The position numbers and the translations under genes were made by a program. The notes below the pieces were generated by a model that was not told where the DNA came from, ran no database searches, and saw only the letters and a program-made list of their open reading frames with translations. From positions 32,889,665 through 32,953,664 of the forward strand of contig CM046881.1 of NCBI GenBank assembly GCA_025667525.1: a DNA stretch of 64,000 nucleotides, in the 5' to 3' direction. Shown here in pieces: positions 31,920 through 45,000 of the stretch (positions within the stretch are counted from its first letter, which is position 1; each line of letters begins with the position of its first letter). Source of the stretch: Glebionis coronaria (taxonomy: Eukaryota; Streptophyta; Magnoliopsida; Asterales; Asteraceae).

Positions 31920-32270
31920 TAAACATCACTTCATTAGAATAAAAGGATTTACAAAAAGTTAGTGGGTAGCCGAGATACAAACTGGGCCCCCCACTCCTTT
32001 AGCTATATCAAAACCAATCCTATTAAAGATATGTACAGCGACACATGCTCCAATGTCTTGAGTCATAGAGAACTTCCGGATCCGCTTTAATAAGGCAACT
32101 GCATCCTTCTCTAATTCTCTAAACGAGGAAAATGAAAAAGGGAGAAAACCATATCTAATGTCGGAACATTTAGTATCATACTTGACTCGTTTATGATGTA
32201 CTGCACCAGCCACCGCACACTACAAAATCAACCATCCCAGTTTGCTTCAAAGGAGAGCACCCTGTCAAAT
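31920..32270 (-). pseudogene. RLE-type LINE remnant, copy D
   Basis: The minus strand gives NLTGCSPLKQTGMVDF, then KYDTKCSDIRYGFLPFSF and FSMTQDIGACVAVHIFNRIGF, the same C-terminal region as copies A-C. It ends TTCTAATGAAGTGATGTTT plus the tail. Truncated before the PxD motif. Confidence 0.65.
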
Positions 32271-32375
32271 TGTATTTTATTTATTATTATAAAACATTTA
32301 CATAAAGTTGAATGGAAGTTTAGACACAAGTTGTGCTCCCACTCTTTTTTAAATACAAGAAACCTACTCTATGAA
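32271..32375 (-). pseudogene. RLE-type LINE remnant, copy E (3' end only)
   Basis: A short TTATTATTATA run (tail) then CATTTACATAAAGTTGAATGG and GTGCTCCCACTC on the plus strand, matching the 3' end of the other copies. Only about 90 bases remain. Confidence 0.5.
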
Positions 32376-32650
32376 TGATAAATAACGAGGAAAAAAATTA
32401 ATTGTGCTTTTAATCTATACAAATATAAAGAAAATATATAAATTACAATTTGCATAAATTAACAACATCAGTGTATTATTATGATATTCTCCCAAGTCCT
32501 AACTACAATGTCTAAAACAGTTGTATTATACCAACACAAATTAATAGCATCAATGTGACACTGCCAGTAATTTGACTATGACACTGAAGATTACATTGTG
32601 ATACCACATGCTCTAAAATAACTTGTCCTTCATGGGTATTGCATTTTATA

Positions 32651-33235
32651 GAATAAGGTGATGTTTTTAATATAAAAAATTAATTATTAAATTAAGTGAA
32701 ATTTTGTTTTTTTTATTTAATTAAAAAAACTTAAAATAATAAATGATAAATACAAAGGTCTCAACGTGAAGTCATCTACTAATTAAACACGCGTAAAAAG
32801 TTAGACAAACAGGTTGTTCATACTTTTTTAGAAAGAAAAAGAAAATAGAAGGTCTAATCAAGAAGTTAGTTGAAAAGATATTTAAATAAAGTTATTTTAT
32901 AATCCACCATCTAGTGCAATGGCAAACCCTCATTTTTTAACTCCATAATACCCGAGGTTCGAATCTGTCTACCGATTTTTAACATCACACCTCGGTTTAT
33001 ATAATTGTTATGACATAAGCTGAAAAGTTTTAAAAGAAGCCACAAAAAGTGAGCTTATGAAACTAAAGGCCATGACCAAATAAGCACGAGTCGGCTTGGT
33101 TCAAGATTGCTATGTGAACTTTACCAAAATGGATTCTTTGTGAACATCTTTAAAAACGTCTAACTTTTAGCGTTAATAATATATAAACTTTTAGCGCTTA
33201 ACTTAAATGACGCATCAACCAATATGTTGAAAAGA
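32651..33235 (+). repeat. Dispersed repeat with tRNA-like Pol III core, copy 1
   Basis: An A-box TAGTGCAATGG (32912-32922) and a B-box GGTTCGAATCT (32956-32966), 33 bases apart, lie inside a longer repeat whose sides match 36902-37480. The right third (CACAAAAAGTGAGCTTATG and on) recurs in the RPC4 intron near 59650-59790. Confidence 0.6.
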
Positions 33236-34021
33236 TTTAAATTAAAACAACTTTAATCTTGAATCTTAATTCAAGAACAACAAATTAATGTGAACAACCA
33301 AAACCTAACGATTTACCTTCAGCTAATATGTGGTAGATCTATTATCTAAATGATAATAGTTTTACATTCACAAACCCCGAAATAAAATCGAGATCTTAAT
33401 CTCAACAAACCAACAAAAAAAAGATTGATCAGACCAATGTATGTGAAAAGTTGATGTAAGTTATGAGCCAGTCTTCGTTGATTAAATGTATGTGAAAATT
33501 GTTGAAATATTTTATCGATTCATTTGTAATTAAGACACCATCCAAGATTTATATATCTTTTATAAATGTATTTTGTATATCTCCCACCACTTAACTCACG
33601 ACCCTTTTAATTCTTTATGCTAGTAGCTTTGGAATTATCTTATAATAACAACCTATATTAGACTAACGGCCGAAAAATCTCTGAATCCAATTGGATGCGT
33701 TACCTTAGGAATGATAGTAACAAATGATGTATTACATTAGTCTTGATATCTCCGCGCTATCCCTGATCCATCTAACCGCTACTAACATATCCGGTTTTAG
33801 CAATTCCCAAAACTTATTAATTAAGTAAAGGTAAAACCATTTGGTTTGGTGCTTTATCACTACCACAACCCCGAGTCGTGCCCCACACTTTCATTTCATA
33901 AATTTTCTTTGCAGCATTGTCACATCTTCTCTAAATATCTTTTCAATTTACGACAAAAAAATATCGATCGTTCTTGTTCAAATGACACCACAAGTAAGTT
34001 GACTATGACACTGAAGATTAT

Positions 34022-34821
34022 ATTATGATTAGGGGTGTCAAATGGGTTGACCCAAACCCGACCCGAACCCGATAATAACTTATAGGGTCGGGTTGATTCG
34101 GGTCAAACATGCTTATCGGGTTTATCGGTTCAACCCTATAGACCTGATAAGCTAATAGGGTCGGGTTAGGGTCTTAGTTAAATTTTTATTGGGTTATCGG
34201 GTCAACCCGATAAAACCGATAAGCTATAATGACATATTAATAAATCTTTGATTATTGAGTAAAAGCTTTTTTCTGTTGTATACTAGGCTTCTTTTATCTA
34301 GCTTAAAAAACTTTTTATTGCTTGTTGCACCTTTGTTTGATATACAAGAAATAACAAAGTATGAAATGTGTTAGTGGTACTAGTATTGTGGTAGTACCGG
34401 TCTATGAGCATCATGTGAATACAAGCAGTGAGATATAATGTTATCTGAATTAATCACTGATTACAAAACACTAGTTTATGTAACACTTGCATGCGTTAAG
34501 CTATTTCTAGATTGACTCCAATATTTGTCTATCTAATCAAGACTTCAAGTCTCATCGCATATCAAAATTGTATTCCAAAATAATGACACAGAAACATTTT
34601 GGTTTAGCCTTTACCGCTATAACACATCATTACCTCCCAGTTAAATGAATCTTAAACTATTCGTATTATTATTTTTTCTTAACAACCAACCCGATAACTC
34701 GTAACCCGATAACTTATAGGATCGGATTACGGGTTAATTTTATATTTCGAAACCCGATAAAACCCGACCCGATAAGCCCTAAACCCGACCCGATAACCCG
34801 ATTGACACCCGTAATTGTGAT
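34022..34821. mobile_element. Non-autonomous hAT element (784 bp) with 8-bp target duplication
   Basis: The element is 34030-34813. Its termini TAGGGGTGTCAA and TTGACACCCGTA are inverted repeats (11 of 12). Flanks ATTATGAT (34022-34029) and ATTGTGAT (34814-34821) are an 8-base duplication with one difference. The arms are rich in AACCCGA/TCGGGTT repeats. A paralogous empty site lies at about 32565-32640. No transposase is encoded. Confidence 0.85.
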
Positions 34822-36901
34822 ACCACCATATGCTCTAAAATAACTTGCCCTTCATGGATATATTTAACTTATCTATTGCCAGCGCAGCAGAGATAAAAAA
34901 AGATGACATGGTACTATCTAAACCGTATAAATTCACATAGAAATTAATCTGGACCACATAAAGTCGCCCCATTTTAGGTTTTTCAGTTGATAAGATATAC
35001 ATTGAATTATAACACCTTTTGTTATCAGGCATGGAAAGATAAGTACAAAACTAATCTATTCACAGCCTACCTTTCACCTAACTTGCAAAACTTTCTGATA
35101 ATTCAATATTGGGTACTTTTTGCACCATTTTCGCCTGTCACTATCACTATATAAGTTACAATATCGCATTGTCTTATTTACCTACATCTAACCCTAATTA
35201 TAATTATAATCATCCTAAACATTCAACTCCAACATCAATGTCAGAGAGGTTTAACCTTTTAATACAACTCTTTAAAAGTTTCTTGTTAGGTTTGAACTAT
35301 TATCATCATATATCTATAAGAAGAGCACATTCTCTTTTTATCCGGACATAAAGATATGTTATTAACAAAATTGTTATAACATATCATTGTTTCGATTCAA
35401 AAGTCACAAACAATTATAAAGCATCTACCAGAGACCAATTAATAGATCTTGAAGACGAATACTTCTTGGTTCTTGGCTCCATGGATGGTTCGGATGGCAC
35501 CGAGTAGGAATAAAACAACTGGGTTATGTTTGTGATTCCGAGTTTGAGCACAAAAAGTACTACATGTTATCTTCAGTATTGGTGTTTCATCTTGGTGATA
35601 AAATTGAAAACTTTGAGTTTAATTGATGATTTAATTTTAGATCTGAGTATGAGTGGTTGGAATATTTTAGATCGGATAAACACGGTTACATGATGATTTA
35701 ATTTTGGACTGAATGTTGTTGTGTGTTCCTGATAGTGTGTCATTGGAAATATCGAGATAAAGAGATGGAGCAGACAAGTTTTATTTTAGTTTGATTCTTT
35801 AACAGTATGACTTATCTTTAAATCAAGTTTGTTTGACTTCTTATGTACTTATGTTAAAATAATACATTGTATACCTCATGTTTTTTAAATACCTCATGAT
35901 TTTTAGTCCACCAATTGAGTATGGAGCAATTAGAAATACATCAGCATCTTATTTTTAGACTATACTATAAGAGATGAAGGCTTATATTTGTATCATTGAT
36001 TTAAAACTCGAGTTCAATCAGCTGAATCGTGACCCGGTCGATTCTTATCAATATATAATTTGATCGTCCGGTACATATGATAATAATGGCATCATATTTT
36101 TTTATTTAGAATGTTTTATAATTATATTATTTATTTAAATGAGATTGGATCATATTTTATAGAATTGTTATAGTTTTTATGGATTTATCATATGCATCAT
36201 ATATATTGTTAGGCATTTCTTGGTTAGTTAAGTTTAAAGCCAAAGACCAAAATTATAGGACATGTCAATTTATGTTGTTTGTTGAAACTATAATGTAGTG
36301 TTTGATAATGACTTATAGAATCTTATTTAAAAAATATGAATATGGATTAAGTTATAAGTAGTTTGTTTGTTTTGTGCTTAAAATAAACTAACGACTTTCT
36401 GGAAAAAGCGAGCAGAAAGGTGCTTTCTGTATTAAGTCATGACTTATTATCTTTATTTTACATATTTACCCTCTAACTCCCTCACTTAACTAATTTAAAA
36501 TGACAAAATAAACTTCTCTGATTCAGACTCTATATTTGGCACACAAAACAAACAGTCATATATCCGTCTACAAACAGACAACATATATTTTTACAGACAC
36601 TTTAATTTTACAGGACTTAATAAAAATATTAAACAAACAGGCCCTAAAACGTGTTTGTAATAGTTCAAAATCGATATTCACGTTGATACTTTAGTTTGAC
36701 TTCCATGATGTTATCAAAAGAGATTGAAAAATACGAAAAGGCTAATATCAAGCAACCAAATTATTTTAGGAATAATGCCGAATTTAGCATTAGGAATATG
36801 TCGTTTCAGCTTATAATTTTTTTTGGATGCTCTAAAAATTTATAACTTATAAATAATCATCTACCCATGCAACGCACGGGTATTCTTCTTGTTTTATAGA
36901 T

Positions 36902-37480
36902 TAAGGTGGTGTTTGAAAATAATTTAATTGATTTAATATGAATTCTTTTTAATTTATTAAGTTATGTAGAAGATCATTCGTTTGACTTAACTAAAAGAAC
37001 TAACTTAAAATAATAAGTGATTAAATTGAGGGTCTAAATGTTAATTCATTAATTAAATGCGACTTAATAAAAAAGCTAAACAAACAAATTGTTCCTAATT
37101 TCTTTAGAAAGAAAAAAAAACAGAGTAATCATGAAGTTAATTGACAAAACATTTAAATAAACATACTTCACGAATTACCATCTAGCGCAATTGTAAACAC
37201 TCATTTTCTAACTCCTCAATACCCCAGGTTCGAATCTGTCTACCATCTTTTCAACATCACACCTCGATTTATATAAATAATTGTTATGACGTATGCTGAA
37301 AAGTTTTTAAAAAAGCCACAAAAAGTGAGCTTATGAAACTAAAGGCCACAACCAAATAAGCACGAGCCAGCTTGGTGCAAGACATTTAACTTTACCAAAA
37401 TCGATTCCTTGTGAACATCATAAAAGACTTCTAACTTTTAGCGTTTAACTTAGATGAGGCATCAACTAATATGTGTTTCA
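36902..37480 (+). repeat. Dispersed repeat with tRNA-like Pol III core, copy 2
   Basis: A-box TAGCGCAATTG (37183-37193) and B-box GGTTCGAATCT (37227-37237), again 33 bases apart. Flanks match copy 1 from AAGGTGGTGTTT to the segment ending ACTAATATGTG. Confidence 0.6.
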
Positions 37481-37743
37481 CTTTTGAGTAATGATGAGCG
37501 GTATCGATTTCATACCGAATTAGTGGTACCAATTTTTTCTCAAGCAGAAATTAATGGTACTGGTGGGTACCCTGTTCAGTACAATACCGGTACCGGGAAA
37601 TTGGACGTACCGAATTAGTGGTACCGAATATTTTTCCATCTTATTTCGTAGTATCGGTATTGTACCAAACGGGATTCGGATACAAAGAATCGGTACGGTT
37701 CGGTTTCAAGATTCGGGACGAAATGCTCATCCCTACTTCTGAG
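37481..37743. mobile_element. Short hAT MITE (247 bp)
   Basis: The element is 37489-37735, with ends TAATGATGAGC and GCTCATCCCTA (9 of 11 inverted). Flanks CTTTTGAG and CTTCTGAG form an 8-base duplication with one difference. The interior is rich in GGTACCGAA repeats. Confidence 0.75.
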
Positions 37744-37744
37744 C

Positions 37745-40461
37745 ACTTAAAATTGTTCTATCTCATAAGCTTAAGCTTTGGCAATAGCCTTATGGCTTAA
37801 AAATGCATTAAAACATAAACGACGTCATTGTTGTAACTACATTTTAACAAAAGGCCAAAATACATGTTACAACCTTAAATATGTTAAAGTGAATCACTCA
37901 TATTTGTTAATAGCCTTTAACAAAACAAAAGTGTCATAAATCGCTACCGATGCAAACAATTCTTAGAATTATAGATATGCAAGCCCAAACATACCCGTAT
38001 TCAAAGTATGTTCTCGGTGACCTTTTCGCCCGTGTAACAGAGGTATGGCTTCCCACAACTCCACAAGTGATAGAAAAACGTCACAAGGCTCTCCGGTCTC
38101 CACAATACAATTAGAACAGACCTATTCATTTTTAGCTTGAAGATGAGGAGATACAAGGCTCTCCATGATACGAGGGCCGCCTTTAAACTTCCGATTACCA
38201 CCGATAAACCACAAATACCCATCCCACGACTCAGGATCGTCAGTCACCTCCCAAATCTGCTCTATATATTCATACTCTATTTTGCAATTATCCACCATTA
38301 GCCACGAGTGATTTTCATTGTCCTTCCTCATTACCCATGCCTTACGAGAACGTACGCATAGACATTCTTCCATAATCCCCAATATCAGAATATATTGTGT
38401 TTGATATCTTACATCATCAGGATGAGATATTTCTGTAAATTCCTCTTTGTATAAATCAAAAGATAAAATCACTTGTTTTCTTATTTATTTAACCAAATCC
38501 CCAACATGACGAAAAATCTCTAGTAGGTTCACCGTCTTTACGAGGATTAGGCCTTGGAAAATATTTTACATGGCTAGAGGGTTTTGGCACCGCTCTTACT
38601 TCTCTAGTCAATGGATTAGCTACTAGAAGTTCATGACCAGCAGAGAAACATACTAGGCCACACGAAGAACCAACAGTCAAATATCCATAATCATCACTAG
38701 ATGGAAAAACAGCCTCACCGATCCTTTTATGTTTACCTTCGTTATTGGTGTAACTATGGTTGAATTGAGCTTTAATAAAATGAGATTCGGAGATCAAAGA
38801 TTTCCACGACTTACACACACTCTTGCATCTAATGAGATTCGTCACATCCAATCTTAGGAATATGTTGTACCAACATAAATGAGCTTTGAAGATCGGTTGA
38901 GATTCGGAGATCAAAGAGTTCCACGACTTACACACACTCTGGCAACGAATGAGATTCCTCACATCCAATCTTAGGAATATGTTCTCATAGATATCAGGGA
39001 TAAGCACTTCCATTTAAACCGTCAAACAACACGATTGAGCTGAAATTTTATACATAAATCAAAGAATTACCCTCAATAGTCAACCTTAAACGAATACTAG
39101 TACATGTTAATGTTATTAAATAGTTATTGTTTGCACTTGTCTGTGACATCAGTAGCATATATTGCCCTTGAAAACTACAATAGAAAATAAATTACGGAAA
39201 ACAAAGAAGTAGTTAACCTGATAAGAAATTCACGATCACAAACTCATATGTATTATGCATAATAGCAACTAACGCTAACTTTAGAGTTTACATAATTACA
39301 GTACAAGCATAGTCAGGCTTAGCCGCAGTGTGGTTAAGTTGTCAATTAGCATATTAGCAAGAGTTTACTCGTCGATGGTCTTAGTTTTTTTCGAGATAAT
39401 TGGGCCAGTTAGACATTGACTATTACTCGCATATTAGTGTTCCTTCAAATAAAGTCTGTCCTGTAAAAATATCAAATAAAGTCTGTCAAAATATGTGAAA
39501 AAGGCGATCTAGTGTTTCAGGGATTTCAAGAAACAAACATCCGGACATTATTGTTTAATCACCTGGTAAAAGAGAAACATAATTTTTGGGGCGTCTTTTT
39601 TGTTGCCAAAAACCGCAACCTTTGAACAGGTGGGAATAGATTGTAATTATTAGGGTTCTTACAATCATAATCATAAATAAGTGCGACTATTGGCAAGATC
39701 CATGATCACCGAACGAACACAATGGTTAGAACCCAATCATGCCGCGACTCAGAACCTTGAAACATTACGTTTGGATATGATATAATCCTATTGGCTAATT
39801 TATATTAATTGTTTGTTAATACACTTATAAGCCTCTATATAGCTTAACACTAAACTACCAATGGTTAAAAATACACTTGTTCCTAGTGTAAGAAAATAAC
39901 AATCACAAACTCATTGTATTAAGCACTAGTCTAGTAGAACCAAAAACAAAACTAAAAGCAGAGTTAGAGTTTACCTTTGATCGTCAATGGAATATAAGCT
40001 AGACGAATAATATGTCTGACCTCTTTTTAGACCTAGTGTTTTCCTGGTAACTTGTTTCCTTTACTATTGTAGGTTTATCGGCCCAATATTTACTTAGCCC
40101 AACATGTGTGGCAGTCTAAGACTTCTTGTGCATGAGTTTTATCTTGGTCCAATTAAACATGACTTATATGACTTATCCACCCCATATAACTTATCAGTCG
40201 TGCTTATATGATATAACCACGACACACATAATAATTTTTTCAGATACAAGACATCGGGCATCCACTTCATATAAGCACGACACACATGATTATGTTTCTT
40301 TAGACGAAATTTTTATTACAAAAATAGCAAGAATACCTAAAAGTTTACACCAAATCAAAAGTACCTTAAAAAAGAAAAGCTAAAAGATCATTATTTTATT
40401 ATCTCGAATCGGTACACAACCATAAAAAGTTTACTTACGTATTTATACAATTTGACTTTCG
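37745..40461. repeat. F-box array unit 1 (left end missing)
   Basis: Homologous to 48927-52162 and 52840-58068 by shared blocks on both sides of the F-box copy. The copia element inserted at its right end (TTTCG, 40457-40461). Its homology to the other units starts right after the hAT MITE. Confidence 0.7.
38122..39013 (-). pseudogene. F-box protein gene, copy 1 (internal deletion)
   Basis: It starts MEVLIPDIYENIFLRLD at 39013 and has the two tandem F-box motifs and the conserved AGHELLVANPLTREVRAVPKP segment. Compared with copy 2 (49674-50747) it lacks about 240 bases, from just after CWGFG to QVILSFDLYKEEF. The join near 38477-38490 brings in a stop codon. The remaining C-terminus (WEVTDDPESWDGYLWFIGG) continues to 38122, with further differences. 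Loss of the middle of the substrate-recognition domain makes this a pseudogene. Confidence 0.8.
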
Positions 40462-41235
40462 TGAAGGTTTATGATTATCATAACAATTATAAAAACCCTA
40501 ACATAGATCAAAGAGCATACAGCGGAAGCAGATTAACAAGATCTTTATATAACACAATTATAATTAATCAAGGCTAGGGTTACATACCTTTATCCTAGCA
40601 GAACGATCACCGGTAAAGATAAATCAAGAACACCACCAGGATGTAATCTAAAATAAGATCACACCACGATCTTGTACACATGTGATACGATGAGCTAATC
40701 GTGAGTCTAGCACGAACAGAACCGAGCCTTCCAAGCCTATGGAAGATCTACCCAACAACCCTAGAGAGGGGCTAGGACTAGATCTAAAATAGCTTTTAGA
40801 AAATCAAAGATGAACCCTAATGGGTGTATATATGGCCGGCGGTATAGAGCTAGAAAGAAGAATATGGAGTGAAAAATTATGAGGCCTTAAGGTTTGTTTA
40901 TATACACCTTGGAAACTTATCTTCCAAGGTTTAAACAAGATAAAGCCTAAAACTTTTCATCCCTATCCTTTGACTCTTATTAGGCCGGATATACATGTGC
41001 TAAAAGGGGATTTCCGGAACTTTCCGACACCTTCTTTTAGCTTCTTTAATATTCTATAACGATCGTTTAAAACTTAACTTTTAATTACTTAACGATCGTT
41101 AGCCACAGTTTGATTTAATAAATATAATAAATATATTTAATAAATAAATTAACTCTTCACGTAATGTGTGCAATCCCGTGATCTCGAGTTCGATCCTATC
41201 ACACGACTATCAATTTTAAAGTCCATAAACTTTCA
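40462..41235 (-). repeat. Copia 3' LTR (left)
   Basis: Ends TGAAGGTTTATG and AAACTTTCA. Adjacent on its right is the polypurine tract (minus strand GTCCAAGTGGGAGC, 41236-41249). Confidence 0.9.
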
Positions 41236-42032
41236 GCTCCCACTTGGACAAAATTCGAATGTCGTGATCACATTGATTAGCGTCTAGTTACACTAACAAT
41301 GTCACTAGTACAACTCGAGTAAGGCTTCCTGGACAAAACCTTTTAATGATATATAATCATTATTATTATCCTCTCATTTCAAATACATTGTTAATAAGGA
41401 TATGGATCTTAGTCATTCCTTCATTAACTATTCTGTTTCTCGTTTACGGATATAGCAAGATTACCAAAACACATTTGGGTGTGGCCACACAAACATCTTA
41501 CTATTCCCCTGAGGGGCCCAGTTGTATTTATACTTCAAATAATAATTTGAAGGAAACGAATCCCATTTCGACTACAAGCAAAACACATGAACTTCGCAAC
41601 ACTTCTGAAAATAACCCTTATGACTACCAGTTACGTTTAGCGTTAGGTTACCTTACAGAAATGCACTATATTCAATGCAGTTTTCTGGCATCTCAGGTCT
41701 AAGGATAACTATTTACGATTTACTTAATGACAAAGATCCATAAAGTAAAATCACATAGTTGGGATAAGTCCAATATTTGATCCATCAAATATCATCCAAA
41801 ATTGACCAATATACTTTCAAGTATACTCTGTCACTATTTTGAATTGTCTTAGTTTAATAATACTCCCATATTATTAATTGACAACGGACATTTAGAAACA
41901 TCATAATGCTCACGGATTAAAACATGTAAAATAGGATACAAAATTAAATAACAGAAAATAAACGAAACCCAATCTTTATTTCATCAATTTAATAATGTCT
42001 TACATCCTTTATCCAAATACTAATCAACAGAT
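41236..42032 (-). other. Copia polypurine tract and 3' untranslated region
   Basis: The polypurine tract is at 41236-41249, then about 780 bases lie between it and the pol stop. A 118-codon frame on the opposite strand (41346-41702) has two hydrophobic stretches but no family resemblance and is probably chance. Confidence 0.7.
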
Positions 42033-45000
42033 TTATTGCATGAATTCACTAGCTAGTTGCAGCCCAATTTCCTTGGCATGCTTAACTACCTTTGGCCTAG
42101 ACAAAGCCTTAGTAAAAGGATCAGCTACGTTATCATCTGTGTGAACTTTTATCAATTTTATTTCTCGAGCTTCCACTTGTTCTCGAACGTAGTGATATCT
42201 ACGTTTAAAGTGTCTGGCGCCCTTCATGACTCCAGGGTCATTGGCGAATATTATTGCCGCAGAGTTGTCGCAATATATATCAATAGGTTCTTTAATTGAA
42301 GGCATCACTCCAAGATCTCCAATAAACTTCCTAATCCAAACAGCTTCCATTGCAGCTTCTGAAGCGGCCATGTACTCAGATTGAGTCGCATGCATAGCAA
42401 TGGTTTTCTGCTTACTGCTCTTCCAGTCAACTGCTCCTCCATTGATGACAAACACGTAACCCGTCTGAGACTTCGTATCGTCTTTATCACATTGCCAGGA
42501 CGCATCACAGAATCCTGTTACATTCAATTCTGTGTCTGGTTTACCCCCGAATACCAAAAACATATCTTTCGTACTTCTTAAATACTTCAGAATATGCTTA
42601 ACGGCAGTCCAGTGGGACTTTCTTGGATTCTGTTGGTATCTATTGACCAAGTTCTGAGCAAACGCCACATCGGGCCTTGTGTATCTTACAACATACATAA
42701 TAGATCCTACAGCCGAAGCATAAGGCACCTTCTTCATGTAAGCCACCTCTTCAGGTGATGATGCATCTTTCTCATGACTTAACTCATGCTTAACCTCCAT
42801 CGGTAAGAAACCTTTCTTAGAGTTATGCATGTTATATTTCTTCAATATCTTATCAATATAAGCATCTTGGCTAAGACCAATTAACCGTCTACTCCTATCT
42901 CGATAGATCTTAATTCCCAGAATATATGCAGCATCTCCCAAATCTTTCATAGAAAAACATTTACCAAGATAATCCTTAACTTCCTTAAGTCTTGGAATGT
43001 TACTTCCCATGATCAGTATGTCATCGACATATAGAATTAGGAACACTACATTACTCCCACTAGCTTTGCGGTATACACATGGCTCATCACGATTTTGAAT
43101 AAATCCAAACCTTTTGATTTCTTCATCAAATCGCTTATTCTATTGACGTGATGCTTGCTTCAAACCATAAATGGATCTTTGAAGTTTGCACACGCGCTTT
43201 GGATATTTAGGATCAACATACCCTTCCGGTTGTTGCATATAGATGTCTTCATCTAAGCGACCGTTCAAGAAGGCAGTTTTAACATCCATTTGCCATATCT
43301 CATAGTCATAGTATGCTGCTATAGCTATGAGAATCCTAATAGCTCGTAAGTCTGCTACAGGAGAAAATGTCTCCTCGTAGTCTATGCCAAAAGTTTGAGT
43401 AAAACCTTTAGCCACTAAACGTGCTTTATAGGATTGTACATCACCATCCATGTCAGTTTTCTTCTTATAGATCCACCTATTTTTCACTACTTTAGCATTT
43501 TTAGGCGCGTCCACAAGAATCCAAACATCATTGATTTCCATGGATTTCATTTCCTCATTCATCGCAACTATCCATTTTGACTTTTCTGGATCAGACATTG
43601 CGGATCGATAGTTAGCAGGTTCACCAAGATCCCCTACTTCCTCCTCATCATCCTCTATGTATAGACATAGTTTGTCCGGCGCATGTATAGCCCTTTGAGA
43701 CCTACGTGGAGGAATTAATTCCGGTGGAACACTCAGACTTTCTGGTTCTACAGGAATTTCATCGCTAGTATTTTCAGAAGGCAATGTATCTTCTTGAATT
43801 TCTTCAAGATCATAATTTCTCCCACTGAATTCTTGATTTACAAGATCATTTTCAAGGAAGTCTCCATACCGAGCCACAACTATTTTGTTCTCAGCCGGAT
43901 AATAAAAGTAGTAACCCATAGTTTCCTTAGGGTAACCTACAAAGATACATTTAACTGAGCGTTGTTGGAGTTTATCTCCAGAGTCACGTTTCACATACGC
44001 CTCACAACCCCAGACTTTCAAATAAGACAAATATGGCTTCTTGCCATGCCATAGTTCATATGGTGTCTTATCTACCTTCTTTGTGGGAACCATATTTAGA
44101 ATACGAACAGCAGATTCAAGAGCATAATCCCAAAAAGATAATGGTAAAGTTGTAAGATTAAACATAGATCGTACCATATCCAATAATGTACGATTTCTCC
44201 TTTCAGATACACCATTTTGTTGTGGAGTATATGGAGAAGTAAGTTTCTGAACAATTCCATTCTCACTTAAATAATCTTTAAACTCTTGACTTAAATATTC
44301 ACCACCACGGTCAGAACGAAGAGCTTTAATCTTCTTTCCCAGTTGTAACTCTACTTCGGCTTTAAACGTTTTGAATGTTTCAAATACCTCATGTTTATGC
44401 TTAAGTAAATAAACATAACCATAACGGCTATAATCATCCGTAAACGTCAAGAAGTAGCTAGCACCTTTCCTTGACACATGTCTAAGTGGTCCACACACAT
44501 CAGTATGTATCAAACCAAGTAGTTCAGTAGCCCTTTCAATATTGCTATTAAAAGGTTTCTTGGTCATCTTCCTAGAGATACAAGATTCACATTTATCAAA
44601 TGATTCATCATTGATACTCTCCAAAAGCCCATCACGTTGAAGCTTTTGTATGCGAGTCTTCCCAATGTGGGCAAGCCTACAATGCCAAAGATAAGAAGAG
44701 TTCTTGTCTAACTTACTCTTCTTATTCATGCTAAAAACAGAATTATTTTTCCTCTTGGGATTTTTATCATGCATGTTAATTTCAAAAACGCCATTCACAG
44801 AAATTACATCAAAATAGAATAAACCATCTTTGAAAACAAAAATTCTATTATTATCAATCGTGTGAGTAAATCCAAGATCCAACATACTAGAAAAGGAAAT
44901 AACACCCCTAACAATTGTAGGTGCATAATGACAATTATTTAAAGACAGTACTAAACCCGAAGGTAAAACTAATTTAAATATTCCTATAGCTTCAACTGCT

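Larger units (their letters stand above)
32376..37744. other. AT-rich intergenic DNA with MITEs and dispersed repeats
   Basis: No credible gene. Identified contents are the repeat pair 32651-33235 and 36902-37480, the hAT MITEs at 34030-34813 and 37489-37735, and a duplicated 60-90 base block at 32565-32640 and 34000-34021/34814-34860. The stretch 34860-36900 is AT-rich; I see only a possible degraded MITE around 36290-36650 (ends resembling GTGTTTGATAAT and AACAAACAGGCCC). Confidence 0.5.

Noticed and set aside
31684..31980. 98-codon frame as a separate gene
   Set aside because: It crosses the TTA tail of copy D and two frames of the RLE remnant; better explained as copy C plus the tail.
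41346..41702. 118-codon frame with two hydrophobic stretches, possible env-like gene
   Set aside because: It is on the strand opposite to the copia pol, in the 3' untranslated region, and resembles nothing.
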